Made by a program: the position numbers and the translations under genes. DNA of 8,682 bases from an uncultured Dorea sp. (GTDB lineage Bacteria > Bacillota > Clostridia > Lachnospirales > Lachnospiraceae): assembly GCA_910589275.1 (NCBI GenBank), contig CAJUTH010000068.1, forward strand, positions 1 to 8,682, read 5' to 3'. Shown one piece after another: positions 1 to 6,426 of this stretch (positions are counted from its first letter, which is position 1; each line of letters opens with the position of its first letter). The notes beneath the pieces are model-generated. The model saw only the letters and a list, made by a program, of their open reading frames with translations. It was not told the DNA's origin and did no database searches.

Positions 1-14
1 GCATAAACAGAGCG

Positions 15-119
15 ATTATAGCATGGAATAATAATTAAGCTTCACGGATTAAGGATTATTTTAACCTCCTTTTATCAGTAACAGCCATATTAACACCTAC
101 TATTAGTATTCTGATTATA
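15..119 (-). promoter_or_regulatory. Candidate leftward promoters and an orphan Shine-Dalgarno sequence
   Basis: On the minus strand this AT-rich stretch holds two exact TATAAT hexamers, complementary to plus-strand 114-119 and 15-20. The first is preceded by TGG, as in an extended -10. A strong AAAAGGAGG lies between them at 73-65. No good -35 is visible for either. No start codon follows the Shine-Dalgarno at a usable distance without an early stop. A leftward gene beyond the window, such as an integrase next to the excisionase-like gene, could be driven from here, but that is inference. Confidence 0.25.
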
Positions 120-156
120 CCACACAGGCATGAAAATGGCATTATATTGGCATATT

Positions 157-372
157 TTAATTTTGTGCGTCTACAAGATTCAGGTAGACAAGGATATGAT
201 ACTTGGGAATTTTATAAATACGCCCAACCATAAAATGCTTGATTGTATTGCTTTTTAGCAGACGATAGGCGGTTTTTGTGCTTATTCCCAACATTTCGCT
301 CATTTGTTCTACAGTCACTACATCAGGGTAGTCCTTGAAAACAGCGGCATATGTTTTGTTTGTCTTTTTCAA
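157..372 (-). CDS. Excisionase-like small HTH DNA-binding protein
   Basis: A 71-aa protein with a MerR/excisionase-type winged helix-turn-helix over about residues 18-62. The core VTVEQMSEMLGISTKTAYRLL is followed by the KHFMVGRIYKIPK wing, the pattern of HTH_17/Xis proteins. In integrative elements such proteins bind near the element ends and steer the integrase toward excision, or act as small regulators. I chose the TTG start at 372 because GGAG lies 8 nt upstream (384-381). A longer frame reaches a GTG at 444, but it has no ribosome binding site and adds 24 residues outside the domain. The gene points left toward the window edge, where an integrase would be expected by analogy with Tn916-type xis-int order. 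The integrase itself is not in the window. Family assignment is fairly secure; the excisionase role is inferred. Confidence 0.75.
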   Translation of the reverse strand: MKKTNKTYAAVFKDYPDVVTVEQMSEMLGISTKTAYRLLKSNTIKHFMVGRIYKIPKYHILVYLNLVDAQN

Positions 373-674
373 ATAAATCACTCCAATACTATATTTATAT
401 CTTCTTTTCTTCCAGAAGCCAGTTCCTATGCCCTTTCCGGCCACGTAGCAGGCGTTACTGTGTAATCATTAAGCTGCAGGCGCGCGTCAATGCACACTAT
501 CTACAGCACCGATATCAATCTCCTTAAAGATGTATGGAATTGTCAAGGTACGTGAAAGCACAAATAAGACTTGATTATTTGTCCATCTATATAAGTAATA
601 GTGTTGAAATTTGGGAGATTGGAAAATTTTTGAAAAAAGTTAAAATAAATCAAGAAATGATAAAAAAGGTCAAG
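373..674. other. Intergenic stretch without a supported gene
   Basis: About 300 bases between the excisionase-like gene and the xre terminator. The part near 440-530 is GC-richer than its surroundings, and the rest is very AT-rich. A minus-strand frame at 487-639 stays open for 51 codons but has no ribosome binding site. Its tail, ending IFKEIDIGAVDSVH, looks protein-like and could be an eroded gene end. I see no tRNA, repeat array or clear promoter here. Confidence 0.4.
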
Positions 675-703
675 AAAAAAGCGAATCGCCTGGAGGCAAT
701 CCG
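675..703 (-). terminator. Intrinsic terminator of the xre gene
   Basis: Read on the minus strand, positions 703-682 form a 9-bp stem (two G-T wobbles) with loop TCCA. One C then precedes a run of six T (680-675). It starts 14 nt past the stop codon of the Xre gene. This is a standard rho-independent terminator geometry. Confidence 0.75.
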
Positions 704-716
704 GTAAAATCCCTTA

Positions 717-1031
717 TTATTCTTTGTTAGACAAGCGTTTTAAGAGAGGAATGATCGTCATCATGTCATCTTCGTCTAGCTGTTTCAGAAGGTCACAGGC
801 TTTCTGGTATAGAGGAAGATTGTGTAATTCTTCGTCAAAGAACTGGTATGGTGTGATGTCGAAGTAATGACAGATCTCATAAAACTGGCTCATGGACGGC
901 AGGGAACGTCCGGAACTGATATTCTGGATATAGCTTTTGTTCTTCCCCAGGTCCAAGCTCATCTGGTATTCTGATACATTTTTCTTAATCCGTAACTCCG
1001 TGATACGGTCTGCTACATACTTTTTATCCAT
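717..1031 (-). CDS. Xre-family HTH transcriptional regulator
   Basis: A 104-aa protein with an N-terminal HTH_3 (Cro/CI-type) domain over about residues 5-64. The scaffold runs ITELRIKKNVSEYQMSLDLG, then the recognition helix region NKSYIQNISSGRSLPS, then FYEICHYFDITPYQFF. The C-terminal 40 residues (KACDLLKQLDEDDMMTIIPLLKRL) are helical and may dimerise. ATG at 1031 is preceded by GAGGTG at 6-nt spacing. Such proteins usually repress their own promoter and a divergent one. Here the divergent control region with a perfect inverted repeat lies about 90 bp upstream, and the gene has its own terminator. It is most likely the lysogeny-style switch regulator of the element. The DNA target and any inducing signal are inferred. 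Confidence 0.88.
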   Translation of the reverse strand: MDKKYVADRITELRIKKNVSEYQMSLDLGKNKSYIQNISSGRSLPSMSQFYEICHYFDITPYQFFDEELHNLPLYQKACDLLKQLDEDDMMTIIPLLKRLSNKE

Positions 1032-1122
1032 CTTCTACACCTCGTATCCTCATTTTATCCCATTTAGGTATGTAGAATTGCGGATTAAAATAGTTATAAG
1101 TGTCATATGTAGAAATATATGA

Positions 1123-1156
1123 TTGATTATATCCGTATATTATGGATATAATACAA
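1123..1156. promoter_or_regulatory. Overlapping divergent promoters with a palindromic operator
   Basis: Plus strand: TTGATT (1123-1128), 18-bp spacer, TATAAT (1147-1152), reading toward the 64-aa gene. Minus strand: TTGTAT (1156-1151), 19-bp spacer, TATAAT (1131-1126), reading toward xre. Each promoter's -35 overlaps the other's -10. A perfect inverted repeat, TTATATCC (1127-1134) and GGATATAA (1144-1151) with a 9-bp spacer, covers both -10 elements. A related half-site, TGGATATGA, recurs near 1217-1225. The repeat is a likely Xre operator, and both polymerases cannot bind at once. Confidence 0.6.
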
Positions 1157-1250
1157 TGGAAGATAGAATTTTATAAGTTAAAAAATAGGTGAATATTGAT
1201 GATAAATAGTAGTTTTTGGATATGATTTATATTGGAAGGAGTAGATACAA

Positions 1251-1445
1251 GTGAAAGTAATTGGAACTGCCAAAGAAATCGAATGGCTGAAGGAAGCTAT
1301 TCAGAATAGCTGTGACCAGTGCCCTTATATGGAGTCCTGCAGCGAGTCTGCAAAGCAGGATGAGCGGTTGTACGGAAAGGTTCAGCATACATGTAAGGAT
1401 TTTCTGGGAGAGACCATAGAGTTTATCATAGAAAGTGATGTGTAA
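1251..1445 (+). CDS. Small four-cysteine protein of unknown function
   Basis: A 64-aa acidic protein starting at GTG 1251, with a strong GGAAGGAG 9 nt upstream. It has four cysteines, C21-x2-C24-x5-C30 and C48, the last in the context QHTCKDF. That spacing could hold a metal ion or iron-sulfur cluster, though this is only inferred. Flanking segments (KEIEWLKEAIQNS and FLGETIEFIIES) look amphipathic and helical or strand-like. There is no signal peptide or membrane segment. It is the only gene directly served by the rightward arm of the divergent promoter, so it may be co-controlled by the Xre protein. I do not recognise a named family. The start and reading frame are well supported; the function is unknown. 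Confidence 0.7.
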   Translation: MKVIGTAKEIEWLKEAIQNSCDQCPYMESCSESAKQDERLYGKVQHTCKDFLGETIEFIIESDV

Positions 1446-1499
1446 TACTGTATATTGTATATGTGCAAAAAGAATAGTCTATATATAGTACAAATAAAA

Positions 1500-1539
1500 T
1501 TAACATCACCCATATCTTGTGTTACTATACTAGTATAGT
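1500..1539 (+). promoter_or_regulatory. Candidate promoter overlapping a 16-bp palindrome
   Basis: TTAACA (1500-1505), 17-bp spacer, TACTAT (1523-1528) forms a plausible sigma-A promoter; TATACT at 1526-1531 is an alternative -10. A perfect palindrome, ACTATACTAGTATAGT (1524-1539), covers the -10 and the expected start site, as an operator would. Transcription would run into the hairpin-rich region that follows. Confidence 0.4.
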
Positions 1540-1699
1540 TGATTTTATGCATGCCCCTTGTGGGGAAGCTTTCGGATTCTTAGGAATCCCGAAAGCAGAG
1601 GACAGAAGAAAAAGGAATCTGTCTGGCATAAGCTGTTTATGTTTGTAAGGAGTGTCACCATACGCCGTTTCCGGCTTACAGTGGCACTTTTTGTTTTTT
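1535..1699 (+). ncRNA. Candidate structured small RNA
   Basis: No coding frame is supported, but four consecutive stems are. P1 is CCCC-TTGT-GGGG (1554-1565). P2 is GCTTTCGGATTC pairing with GAATCCCGAAAGC (1568-1579 with 1584-1596; one bulged base). P3 is GACAGA pairing with TCTGTC (1601-1606 with 1618-1623), with a purine-rich loop. P4 is AGTGTCAC pairing with GTGGCACT (1651-1658 with 1681-1688), with an inner GCCG/CGGC stem and a following T-tract. A candidate promoter lies just upstream. It could be a trans-acting RNA, an antisense-type copy or conjugation control RNA, or a long leader of the downstream operon. I do not recognise a known RNA family. Both ends are inferred. Confidence 0.45.
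1651..1699 (+). terminator. Intrinsic terminator at the end of the hairpin-rich region
   Basis: Outer stem 1651-1658 with 1681-1688 (8 bp, one wobble), a partly paired middle, inner stem GCCG/CGGC (1664-1667 with 1672-1675) and loop TTTC. It is followed by TTTTTGTTTTTT (1688-1699). Stem plus T-tract is typical of rho-independent termination on the plus strand. Confidence 0.65.
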
Positions 1700-1738
1700 A
1701 GGCTGGATTTGTTCATTAACATATCAGCCAGTCAGTGT

Positions 1739-1776
1739 GGAATGAATGGAGATAATCTCTGTTTCATTCCTTTTTT
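1739..1776 (+). terminator. Second strong intrinsic terminator
   Basis: GGAATGAA (1739-1746) pairs with TTCATTCC (1763-1770). The helix continues inward through TGGAGA (1747-1752) with TCTCTG (1756-1761), with one bulged T and a 3-nt loop. Six T follow (1771-1776). It lies 40 nt after the previous terminator and about 115 nt before the DUF932-like gene. It therefore shields that operon or attenuates entry into it. Confidence 0.75.
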
Positions 1777-1889
1777 ATTGCAATCATCCCTAAAAATGTC
1801 ATAGACAAATTCTACGGGTGAGATAGCCAAAACTGGCCAGCGTGCCGTTTATGGATAAAAAAATTTATTTAAGAAAGGTGGAAGAACAC

Positions 1890-3026
1890 ATGAATGAAAC
1901 AAAAATCTATGCAGACGCATTCGAAACGACGTTTGCAAACCCAAAAGAAATGCTAGATTTTCTGGCAGAAAGAGCGAAGGTTGCCACATGGATTAGAAAG
2001 CCTACCAGGTCTCTCAGGCTGGTTCCAAACAGCCAGGAGGCAGAACATATGGAGGCTTCTTCTACGGCAGACTGGGAGGATATCCTGAAGGATACGGAAA
2101 AGAATACCCAGCTGGCATTAAAGGTCAGAGGGGAAACATATCCGGTACGGGACTGTGCCATTAAAACTATCTTGGACCGTGCAGGAATCTCCGGCGCCGG
2201 ATTGCGGAAGCTGGAAAAGTCCAACTATGCCAGGGTGGTGAACTATTGCTTGAAGGTGGCCAAGGGAGATGCGCTGATCAAGATTGCGGATGGAAAGGTC
2301 TCTGCTGTACACGGCGGAGACAGCCATGATTACAGCATCCTTGATATGCGCGCAGTCTTTGAGACAACCATGCAGTATCTTGATACGAACTTCAAAGGAA
2401 GCAGTTATATGGAAGGCTCCGGTGCATTTGACCATTCCATCGTATCGGCGATGTGGGAGCTTGGAGGAAACCAGGAACTTCTGGATACTTACAGGACTGC
2501 CCTTGCCGACCATGGTATGGCCGACAAGGTAATTGCGCCTGTAGTAAGGCTTACCACATCAGATGTGGCGGCCAGCGGTGCGAACCTGTACCCAATGCTG
2601 TTATGTGACAGCGGGAACCGGACCATCAGCCTTGGAAGCCCGATCAAACTGGCCCATACGGGAGGCGCGGATCTGGTACAGTTTATGAACAACCTCCGTA
2701 TGCTTTGTTCCAGATATCAGGATGCGGTTGCGGATATGACGAAGCTCATGGATATTGAGATCCGGAATCCATTAAACTGCCTGAAGCTTGTAATGAAGCG
2801 TATCGGGGTTCGGAAGAAACTGATCAATGAAGTGGCGGAAATGTTTGAAGCCCAGAACGGGACAGATCCCTGTACAGCTCATGACCTTTATTTTGCAATC
2901 AACGAGGCATGCTTTTTCGCAGCCTGTGAAGGGATGCAGGGGCATGGGATTATCAGCCTGGAGGAACAGGTTACCCGCGCACTGGCGCTGAACTGGAAAG
3001 AATATGATGTCAGTGGTGCGATTTAG
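1890..3026 (+). CDS. DUF932-like phage/plasmid protein
   Basis: A 378-aa protein. I start it at ATG 1890 because GAAAGGTGG lies just upstream. The frame opens 16 codons earlier, at an ATG (1842) without a ribosome binding site. Segments that fit the DUF932 family are ALIKIADGKVSAVH (about 128-141), VRLTTSDVAASGANLYPMLLC (about 219-239, like the family's conserved S-[DE]-x-G-x-x-x-L-x-x-x-P-x-L core) and DPCTAHDLYFAINEA near 326-340. DUF932 proteins occur on phages, plasmids and integrative elements, and their molecular role is not established. It leads the rightward run of DNA-processing genes, 127 bp before the YqaJ nuclease, which suggests a helper role in replication or recombination. There is no signal peptide, membrane segment or obvious catalytic motif. 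The family call is moderately sure. Confidence 0.72.
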   Translation: MNETKIYADAFETTFANPKEMLDFLAERAKVATWIRKPTRSLRLVPNSQEAEHMEASSTADWEDILKDTEKNTQLALKVRGETYPVRDCAIKTILDRAGISGAGLRKLEKSNYARVVNYCLKVAKGDALIKIADGKVSAVHGGDSHDYSILDMRAVFETTMQYLDTNFKGSSYMEGSGAFDHSIVSAMWELGGNQELLDTYRTALADHGMADKVIAPVVRLTTSDVAASGANLYPMLLCDSGNRTISLGSPIKLAHTGGADLVQFMNNLRMLCSRYQDAVADMTKLMDIEIRNPLNCLKLVMKRIGVRKKLINEVAEMFEAQNGTDPCTAHDLYFAINEACFFAACEGMQGHGIISLEEQVTRALALNWKEYDVSGAI

Positions 3027-3153
3027 TGGTAAACCCAACTTTATAACGGATTATTTTTGCAAATGGCTGACAAACAGTTTGTGACTCCTAATAAGCACTG
3101 CATAGGACAGATTAAGGAATACAAACAAATAATATAATACGGGGAGGATTAAG

Positions 3154-4200
3154 ATGAGCGAAACAAATTTGAACATGAATTATGAACCGGAGGTTATTGT
3201 TGATACGGATACCCTCTCCCGTGAGGACTGGCTGTCTTACCGGAAGCTTGGGATTGGAGGAAGCGATGTTGCTGCCATTATGGGTATTTCACCCTTTGCA
3301 ACCATCCGCGACCTTTATAATGACAAGCTCGGAATCGAACCGCTGATTGAGGAAGGAGAAAGCAACTGGGTGGCAAAGGAAGTCGGACACCGGCTGGAGG
3401 ATTTGGTGGCGGAGATCTTCGCCAAGAAGACTGGACTTACCGTATTTCCGGTGCGGAAGATGTTCCGGCATCCGCTGTATCCATTTATGCTGGCAGATGT
3501 GGATTTCTTTATCATTTTTCCAGATGGTTCTTATGGCATTTTAGAGTGCAAGACCTGTAATTACAATGCCAGGACGAAGTGGGAGGATGGAGGGATTCCC
3601 GATAACTATATCCTTCAGGTAAGGCATTATCTGTCTGTGATGAACATGGACAAAGCCTATATTGCCTGTCTCTATGGAAACAATGAGAATGAATTTGTCA
3701 TCCGTCCGATTGAGCGGGATATGATGGAGGAGGAAGAAATCATTGCACAGGAGGAATATTTCTGGAAGGAATATGTGGAAAAGCAGGCAGAGCCGCCATA
3801 CAACGGCAAACCTGATTTGATCCTTGCAAGCATCCGGAAATACGGCGGGTATGCCGACAAGGAGCTTCCTGAGATTGAGATTGGGGTGCAACATTCAGTT
3901 GATCTTGAAAAGTATCTTACCTTATCAGAAGAAAAATCCCAACTGGAAAAACGGAAAAAGGAAATTGAGGCAATGCAGAGGGAGCTTAGTGTGCCGTTTG
4001 TAGAACAGCTTGGTGCTTCCTGCAAGGCAGTCTTATCCGACGGGATCAGCCGTTACCGGATTACTTATAATCCAACCAGGCGAACCCAGGTTGGGAAGGA
4101 CGCAATGGAAAAGCTGAAAATCCAGCATCCGGATATTTTTGAGGAATATACAAAGACCACGGAAAGCAGGACATTCCGGGTAAAGAAGGAGGCGGCATGA
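3154..4200 (+). CDS. YqaJ-type phage exonuclease (viral recombinase family)
   Basis: A 348-aa protein with a GGGGAGG site 6 nt before ATG 3154. The YqaJ/lambda-exonuclease fold of the PD-(D/E)xK superfamily is visible. It has RKLGIGGSDVAAIMGISPF (about 30-48), EVGHRLEDLVAEIF with a candidate catalytic Glu (76-89), FMLADVDFFI with Asp115 or Asp117, the E131-C-K133 signature in GILECKTCN, and YILQVRHYL with the usual Gln (152-160). These enzymes degrade one strand of duplex DNA from an end and leave 3' tails for an annealing partner. A C-terminal extension (about 235-348) contains a coiled-coil-like stretch, LSEEKSQLEKRKKEIEAMQR. The usual RecT partner is absent, and the product of 6668-7741 may fill that role. 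The stop codon overlaps the next gene by 4 nt, so translation is probably coupled. Confidence 0.9.
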   Translation: MSETNLNMNYEPEVIVDTDTLSREDWLSYRKLGIGGSDVAAIMGISPFATIRDLYNDKLGIEPLIEEGESNWVAKEVGHRLEDLVAEIFAKKTGLTVFPVRKMFRHPLYPFMLADVDFFIIFPDGSYGILECKTCNYNARTKWEDGGIPDNYILQVRHYLSVMNMDKAYIACLYGNNENEFVIRPIERDMMEEEEIIAQEEYFWKEYVEKQAEPPYNGKPDLILASIRKYGGYADKELPEIEIGVQHSVDLEKYLTLSEEKSQLEKRKKEIEAMQRELSVPFVEQLGASCKAVLSDGISRYRITYNPTRRTQVGKDAMEKLKIQHPDIFEEYTKTTESRTFRVKKEAA

Positions 4201-4511
4201 TGTTAAGCGGAAAAAAAGCATATATCTGCTCTCCGCTTTCTGCCCCTGATGCGAAGGGAGTCAGCCACAACATGGACATGGCAAGGTTTTATATGGAGAG
4301 GATGCAGGTTCTCTATCATTGCAGGACGTTTGCTTCCCACGCGTATCTGCCCCTGATATTAGATGATTCGATTCCGGAGGAACGGGAAACCGCACTCCGG
4401 ATCGGGATGGAGCTGATGGATTTGTGCGATACCTTGATTATCTGCGGCAGACGTATTAGTTCTGGCATGGCAGGGGAAATCAAGGAAGCATCATTGGTTT
4501 TACGGCGGTAG
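4197..4511 (+). CDS. DUF4406 protein (nucleoside deoxyribosyltransferase-like), slightly shortened
   Basis: A 104-aa protein with a Rossmann-like N-terminus, KKAYICSPLSAP (6-17), then SHNMDMARFYMERM, then the family hallmark ASHAYLPLILDDSIPEERE (about 46-64), and CDTLIICGRRISSGMAGEIKEA (78-99). This is the DUF4406 pattern, related to nucleoside 2-deoxyribosyltransferases. Substrate and reaction are unknown. Two ATGs (4197 and 4200) compete behind AAGGAGG; the second has the better spacing. The gene overlaps the end of the YqaJ gene. Family members usually run on after EIKEA into a final strand, such as a PV-V motif. Here the frame drifts to SLVLRR and stops, just where helicase homology begins in another frame. 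I infer loss of a short C-terminal piece by deletion or indel. Confidence 0.82.
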   Translation: MMLSGKKAYICSPLSAPDAKGVSHNMDMARFYMERMQVLYHCRTFASHAYLPLILDDSIPEERETALRIGMELMDLCDTLIICGRRISSGMAGEIKEASLVLRR

Positions 4512-4549
4512 GTTACAACCTGCCGCTGACCGATACGATTGAGCTGGAA

Positions 4550-6244
4550 ATGGAAGGCGACTGGGAAAACGGAAGCCATGGGCTGCAGCTGAAGGTAGAC
4601 TCCTTTATGGAGATCGTGCCTCGGACAAAGGCAGGGATTATAGGCTACCTCTCTTCCGGAGCCATTAAAGGCGTAAAGCAGAGAACGGCGGAGGCCATCT
4701 ACCAGCAGTTCGGACTGCAGACATTGGATGTGATAGAAAAGTCTCCGGAAAAATTATTGTCTATCCGAGGGATTTCCGAACGGAAGTTGAGGGAGATCGT
4801 AGAATGTTATGGGCAGAACCAGGTATTCCGGGAGCTGATGACATTCCTGGTGCCTTATAAGGTAACGCCGAAGAAGGTGAACATGATCCTGAAAACCTTC
4901 CATGAGGAATCCGTCCGTATTATCCAGAGCCGGCCATATATGCTGTGTGCAGTAAAGAGTTTCGGTTTTCTGACGGTGGATGCAATTGGCCGACAGCTAT
5001 GCAGGGCATTGAATGATCCCATGCGTATTTCGGGGTGTATCAGTTATATCCTGCATGAAGCCATGAAGGAAGGGCATCTGTATCTGAATCAGGAGACGCT
5101 GATGGATAAAACATTGGCATTGCTGAATCAGGACCTGACGGTTCCGGCTGTAATAGAGCAAGATGTCAGCAGAGTACTCTATCAGCTGGTCATGCAGCAG
5201 AGCATTGTGGTGGATCATGAGAAGGTATATATTTTCCAGCAGTATGAGGAGGAACGGTTGACGGCGTTGATGATTGCCAAACGGATACAGACAGCAAGAC
5301 AGTCATTCCCGATTGAAACGGAGTTGGATCAGGCACAGCAGGTCTTAGGCATTACATTGTCGGAGCGTCAGAAACAGGCGATAAGGATGGTGTTTGAAAG
5401 CCCTTTAAGTATCATTACGGGAGGTCCTGGAACGGGCAAGACAACCGTTCTGAAGGTTATCCTTTATATCCATGGCCTGAAATGCAAGACTTCGGTACAG
5501 CTGATGGCGCCTACTGGACGCGTGGCAAGGAGAATGGCGGAAAGCACAGGCAAGGAAGATGCATCTACAATGCATATGGCATTAGGTCTGCTCGGAGGAA
5601 GCGACTATAATCTGGGGTTCCAGTATTTGGAAGCAGAGTTCCTAAACATAGATGAGGTATCCATGGTAGACATGCACCTTGCCTATGAATTTTTCAGCAG
5701 AGTAAAGGACAGTGCCAGAGTGCTGCTGTTAGGAGATGTGGACCAGCTTCCATCCGTGGGAGCCGGGGATGTGTTCCGGCAGTTGATTGGCTGCGGCCTG
5801 ATCCCGGTAACCGTATTAGATATGGTATACCGCCAGGGGGCGTCAAGCAATATCCCGGTCAATGCAAATCTGATCCAGCAGAACCGGACAAACCTGTTTA
5901 TGGGGGAAGATTTTATATTTGTCCCATGTAATGGAACAGAGCCGGCTGCAGAGATGGTAAAGAAGCTGTATTTGGAGGAAGTACAGAAATATGGGCTGGA
6001 GCAGGTGCAGATTCTGACCTCTTACCGTATGAAGACTGCCGCTGGCGTGGTGGAATTGAACCGGACATTAGAGGATCTGATTAACCCGCCTGCCGCTGGA
6101 AAGAATGAATTGGCGATAGGAAAGGATGTATTCCGGGTGAGTGACAAGATCCTACAGAATAAGAATACGGATTTGGTCAGCAATGGGGACATGGGAATTA
6201 TCCAGGATATTTATTTTTGCAATTTGAAGAGGATGAAAATTTAG
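4550..6244 (+). CDS. RecD2-like superfamily 1B DNA helicase, lacking both ends
   Basis: A 564-aa frame that aligns by eye with RecD2-type 5'-3' helicases (usually over 700 aa). N-terminal helix-hairpin-helix repeats span about 28-150 (YLSSGAIKGVKQRTAEAIYQ). Motifs are Q (LSERQKQAI, 270-278), Walker A (GGPGTGKT, 291-298), Ia (APTGRVARRM), Walker B (DEVSMVD, D368/E369), III (LGDVDQLPSVG, 394-404) and IV (DMVYRQ). The region NGDMGIIQDIYF is reached near 545-556, then the frame ends in CNLKRMKI. Motifs V and VI (the KSQGSE and TAVTRA regions) are missing, so helicase activity is doubtful. Upstream of ATG 4550 the same frame still encodes family-like GFTAVGYNLPLTDTIELE, but without a start codon, so the true N-terminus is also lost. 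It is probably a decaying gene or a translated remnant. The ribosome binding site is weak. Confidence 0.8.
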   Translation: MEGDWENGSHGLQLKVDSFMEIVPRTKAGIIGYLSSGAIKGVKQRTAEAIYQQFGLQTLDVIEKSPEKLLSIRGISERKLREIVECYGQNQVFRELMTFLVPYKVTPKKVNMILKTFHEESVRIIQSRPYMLCAVKSFGFLTVDAIGRQLCRALNDPMRISGCISYILHEAMKEGHLYLNQETLMDKTLALLNQDLTVPAVIEQDVSRVLYQLVMQQSIVVDHEKVYIFQQYEEERLTALMIAKRIQTARQSFPIETELDQAQQVLGITLSERQKQAIRMVFESPLSIITGGPGTGKTTVLKVILYIHGLKCKTSVQLMAPTGRVARRMAESTGKEDASTMHMALGLLGGSDYNLGFQYLEAEFLNIDEVSMVDMHLAYEFFSRVKDSARVLLLGDVDQLPSVGAGDVFRQLIGCGLIPVTVLDMVYRQGASSNIPVNANLIQQNRTNLFMGEDFIFVPCNGTEPAAEMVKKLYLEEVQKYGLEQVQILTSYRMKTAAGVVELNRTLEDLINPPAAGKNELAIGKDVFRVSDKILQNKNTDLVSNGDMGIIQDIYFCNLKRMKI

Positions 6245-6417
6245 ATGTGAAATTTCCATGGGATATATCCATACTGGGGGAGATACGGGATTTGACCGTC
6301 GAGTTATTGCGGGAAAAATGGTATCCTGTGTGCGATCCCTGCATTGTATGTGATGAACCGAACCGGTATTGCAATATTGAGGAATGTTACATGTATAGCT
6401 GTAATTTACATCCATAG
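6217..6417 (+). CDS. Cys-rich frame continuing from the helicase by frameshift
   Basis: A frame open from TTG 6217, with a more likely GTG start at 6247 (57 aa) overlapping the helicase end. Its first residues, QFEEDENLDVKF, read like the natural continuation of the helicase (NGDMGIIQDIYF then acidic residues). One extra T in the 5-T run at 6214-6218 would restore the frame. The rest, DISILGEIRDLTVELLREKW followed by six cysteines (CDPCIVCDE, YCNIEECYMYSC), does not look like a RecD2 C-terminus. It may be a separate small metal-binding protein fused by deletion. No strong ribosome binding site is visible. It could be either a real small gene or helicase debris. Confidence 0.45.
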   Translation: MQFEEDENLDVKFPWDISILGEIRDLTVELLREKWYPVCDPCIVCDEPNRYCNIEECYMYSCNLHP

Positions 6418-6426
6418 GAGGTAGGA

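Noticed and set aside
487..639. Minus-strand open frame of 51 codons ending IFKEIDIGAVDSVH
   Set aside because: It looks somewhat protein-like but has no ribosome binding site and no recognised family. At most it is an eroded gene end.
630..707. Plus-strand 25-codon lysine-rich frame from TTG 630
   Set aside because: Its codons arise from the A-runs complementary to the xre terminator T-tract, and the possible ribosome binding site is badly spaced.
1525..1722. Minus-strand 65-aa frame over the hairpin region
   Set aside because: Its composition follows the hairpins and terminator of the plus strand, and there is no convincing ribosome binding site. The structured-RNA reading explains the DNA better.
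2118..2513. Long minus-strand frame opposite the DUF932-like gene
   Set aside because: It is a shadow of the well-supported plus-strand gene, without ribosome binding site or domain. The same applies to the other antisense frames within 1890-8682.
3070..3082. 13-bp palindrome ACAAACAGTTTGT before the YqaJ gene
   Set aside because: It is perfect but short, with no promoter clearly placed around it, so an operator claim is not supported.
3133..3138. TATAAT just upstream of the YqaJ gene
   Set aside because: It lies 3 nt from the ribosome binding site, so a transcript from it would lack that site, and no -35 is visible.
6258..6354. Alternative ATG frame (MGYIHTGGDTG) after the helicase
   Set aside because: It has no ribosome binding site, no helicase motif and a short length. 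The Cys-rich frame is longer and better composed.
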